Assembly: GCA_046760785.1 (NCBI GenBank)
Contig: JBHIET010000128.1
Coordinates: 1-5,557, forward strand
Source of the DNA: JBHIET01 sp046760785
GTDB taxonomy: Bacteria; Chloroflexota; Anaerolineae; B4-G1
Direction: 5' to 3'
Length of the DNA stretch: 5,557 nucleotides
Below are positions 5,402-5,557 of this stretch, in pieces (position 1 is the first letter of the stretch; each line of letters starts with the position of its first letter). The notes beneath the pieces were generated by a model that was given only the letters and a program-made list of their open reading frames with translations, was not told where the DNA came from and searched no databases. The position numbers and the translations under genes are program-made.

Positions 5402-5557
5402 TCCGACGGTGTAACCGTTCAGGCACTTTCAGTTGAGCAGCCTGAGTAGCGCGGAGTGCGTATCGAAGCCTGCCCTGAGCCTGTCCCGAGCGAAGCCGAG
5501 GGGCACAGCCGAAGGGCTTGCCCTGAGCGATGTCCTGATGGTTCGACAAGCTCACCA
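5402..5557. repeat. Noncoding repeat-rich stretch after the VWA gene
   Basis: No convincing gene or terminator is seen. The stretch holds the 10-mer TGCCCTGAGC twice (5471-5480, 5519-5528) and a small hairpin (5513-5517 with 5520-5524). It also holds the 26-base segment (5532-5557) that recurs inverted inside the VWA gene. The window stops within this repeat, so its right edge is unknown. Compared with the copy in the gene, it carries about 48 extra bases between the shared 10-mer and the shared 26-mer, so the gene copy looks like a shortened version. Confidence 0.72.

Noticed and set aside
5280..5555. Minus-strand open frame starting MSLSNHQD at the right end
   Set aside because: It is made of repeat sequence and the antisense of the VWA gene. 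It has no domain or ribosome site. It is kept only as evidence that the repeat encodes the same peptide.

Overview
This is a GC-rich bacterial window carrying five protein-coding genes, several families of short palindromic repeats and one very clear promoter. The style points to Chloroflexota, probably Anaerolineae-like. The evidence is a lipoprotein with a long Pro/Thr linker followed by Asp-box propeller repeats with an 'SPxYxxDxT' motif, a BatA-type von Willebrand A membrane protein, a REP-associated Y1 transposase, a VapBC-type pair, and dispersed repeats that encode a 'SLSNHQD' peptide. This taxonomic call is an inference from gene style, not from a marker gene.

Layout. Positions 12-781 form a compact REP/RAYT unit. 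A small HUH (IS200-like Y1) transposase gene (124-774) lies between two nested pairs of hairpin repeats. The inner pair (65-91 and 682-708) is in one orientation with a TCT loop. The outer pair (12-39 and 754-781) is in the opposite orientation with a GGA loop as read on the + strand. The stems show compensatory base changes. Positions 831-2684 encode a secreted lipoprotein with a probable ten-repeat beta-propeller. On the minus strand, 3392-2681 is a two-gene toxin-antitoxin operon: a ribbon-helix-helix antitoxin followed, with an 8-base overlap, by a PIN-domain RNase toxin. It has a near-consensus sigma-70 promoter (3417-3444). The toxin gene converges on the lipoprotein gene and their stop codons overlap. 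Positions 3500-5401 encode a membrane-anchored BatA/VWA protein, divergent from the toxin-antitoxin operon. The 107-base gap between them holds the toxin-antitoxin promoter and a 7-base tandem repeat that runs up to the VWA start codon. The last 156 bases are noncoding and repeat-rich.

The genes do not form one pathway. The window looks like an accessory stretch between two cell-envelope genes, with a transposase/REP unit and a toxin-antitoxin module placed beside them. The two points most worth following are the covarying nested hairpins around the transposase, and a dispersed palindromic repeat lying in frame inside the VWA gene. A 26-base segment of that repeat recurs exactly, inverted, at the right end of the window.
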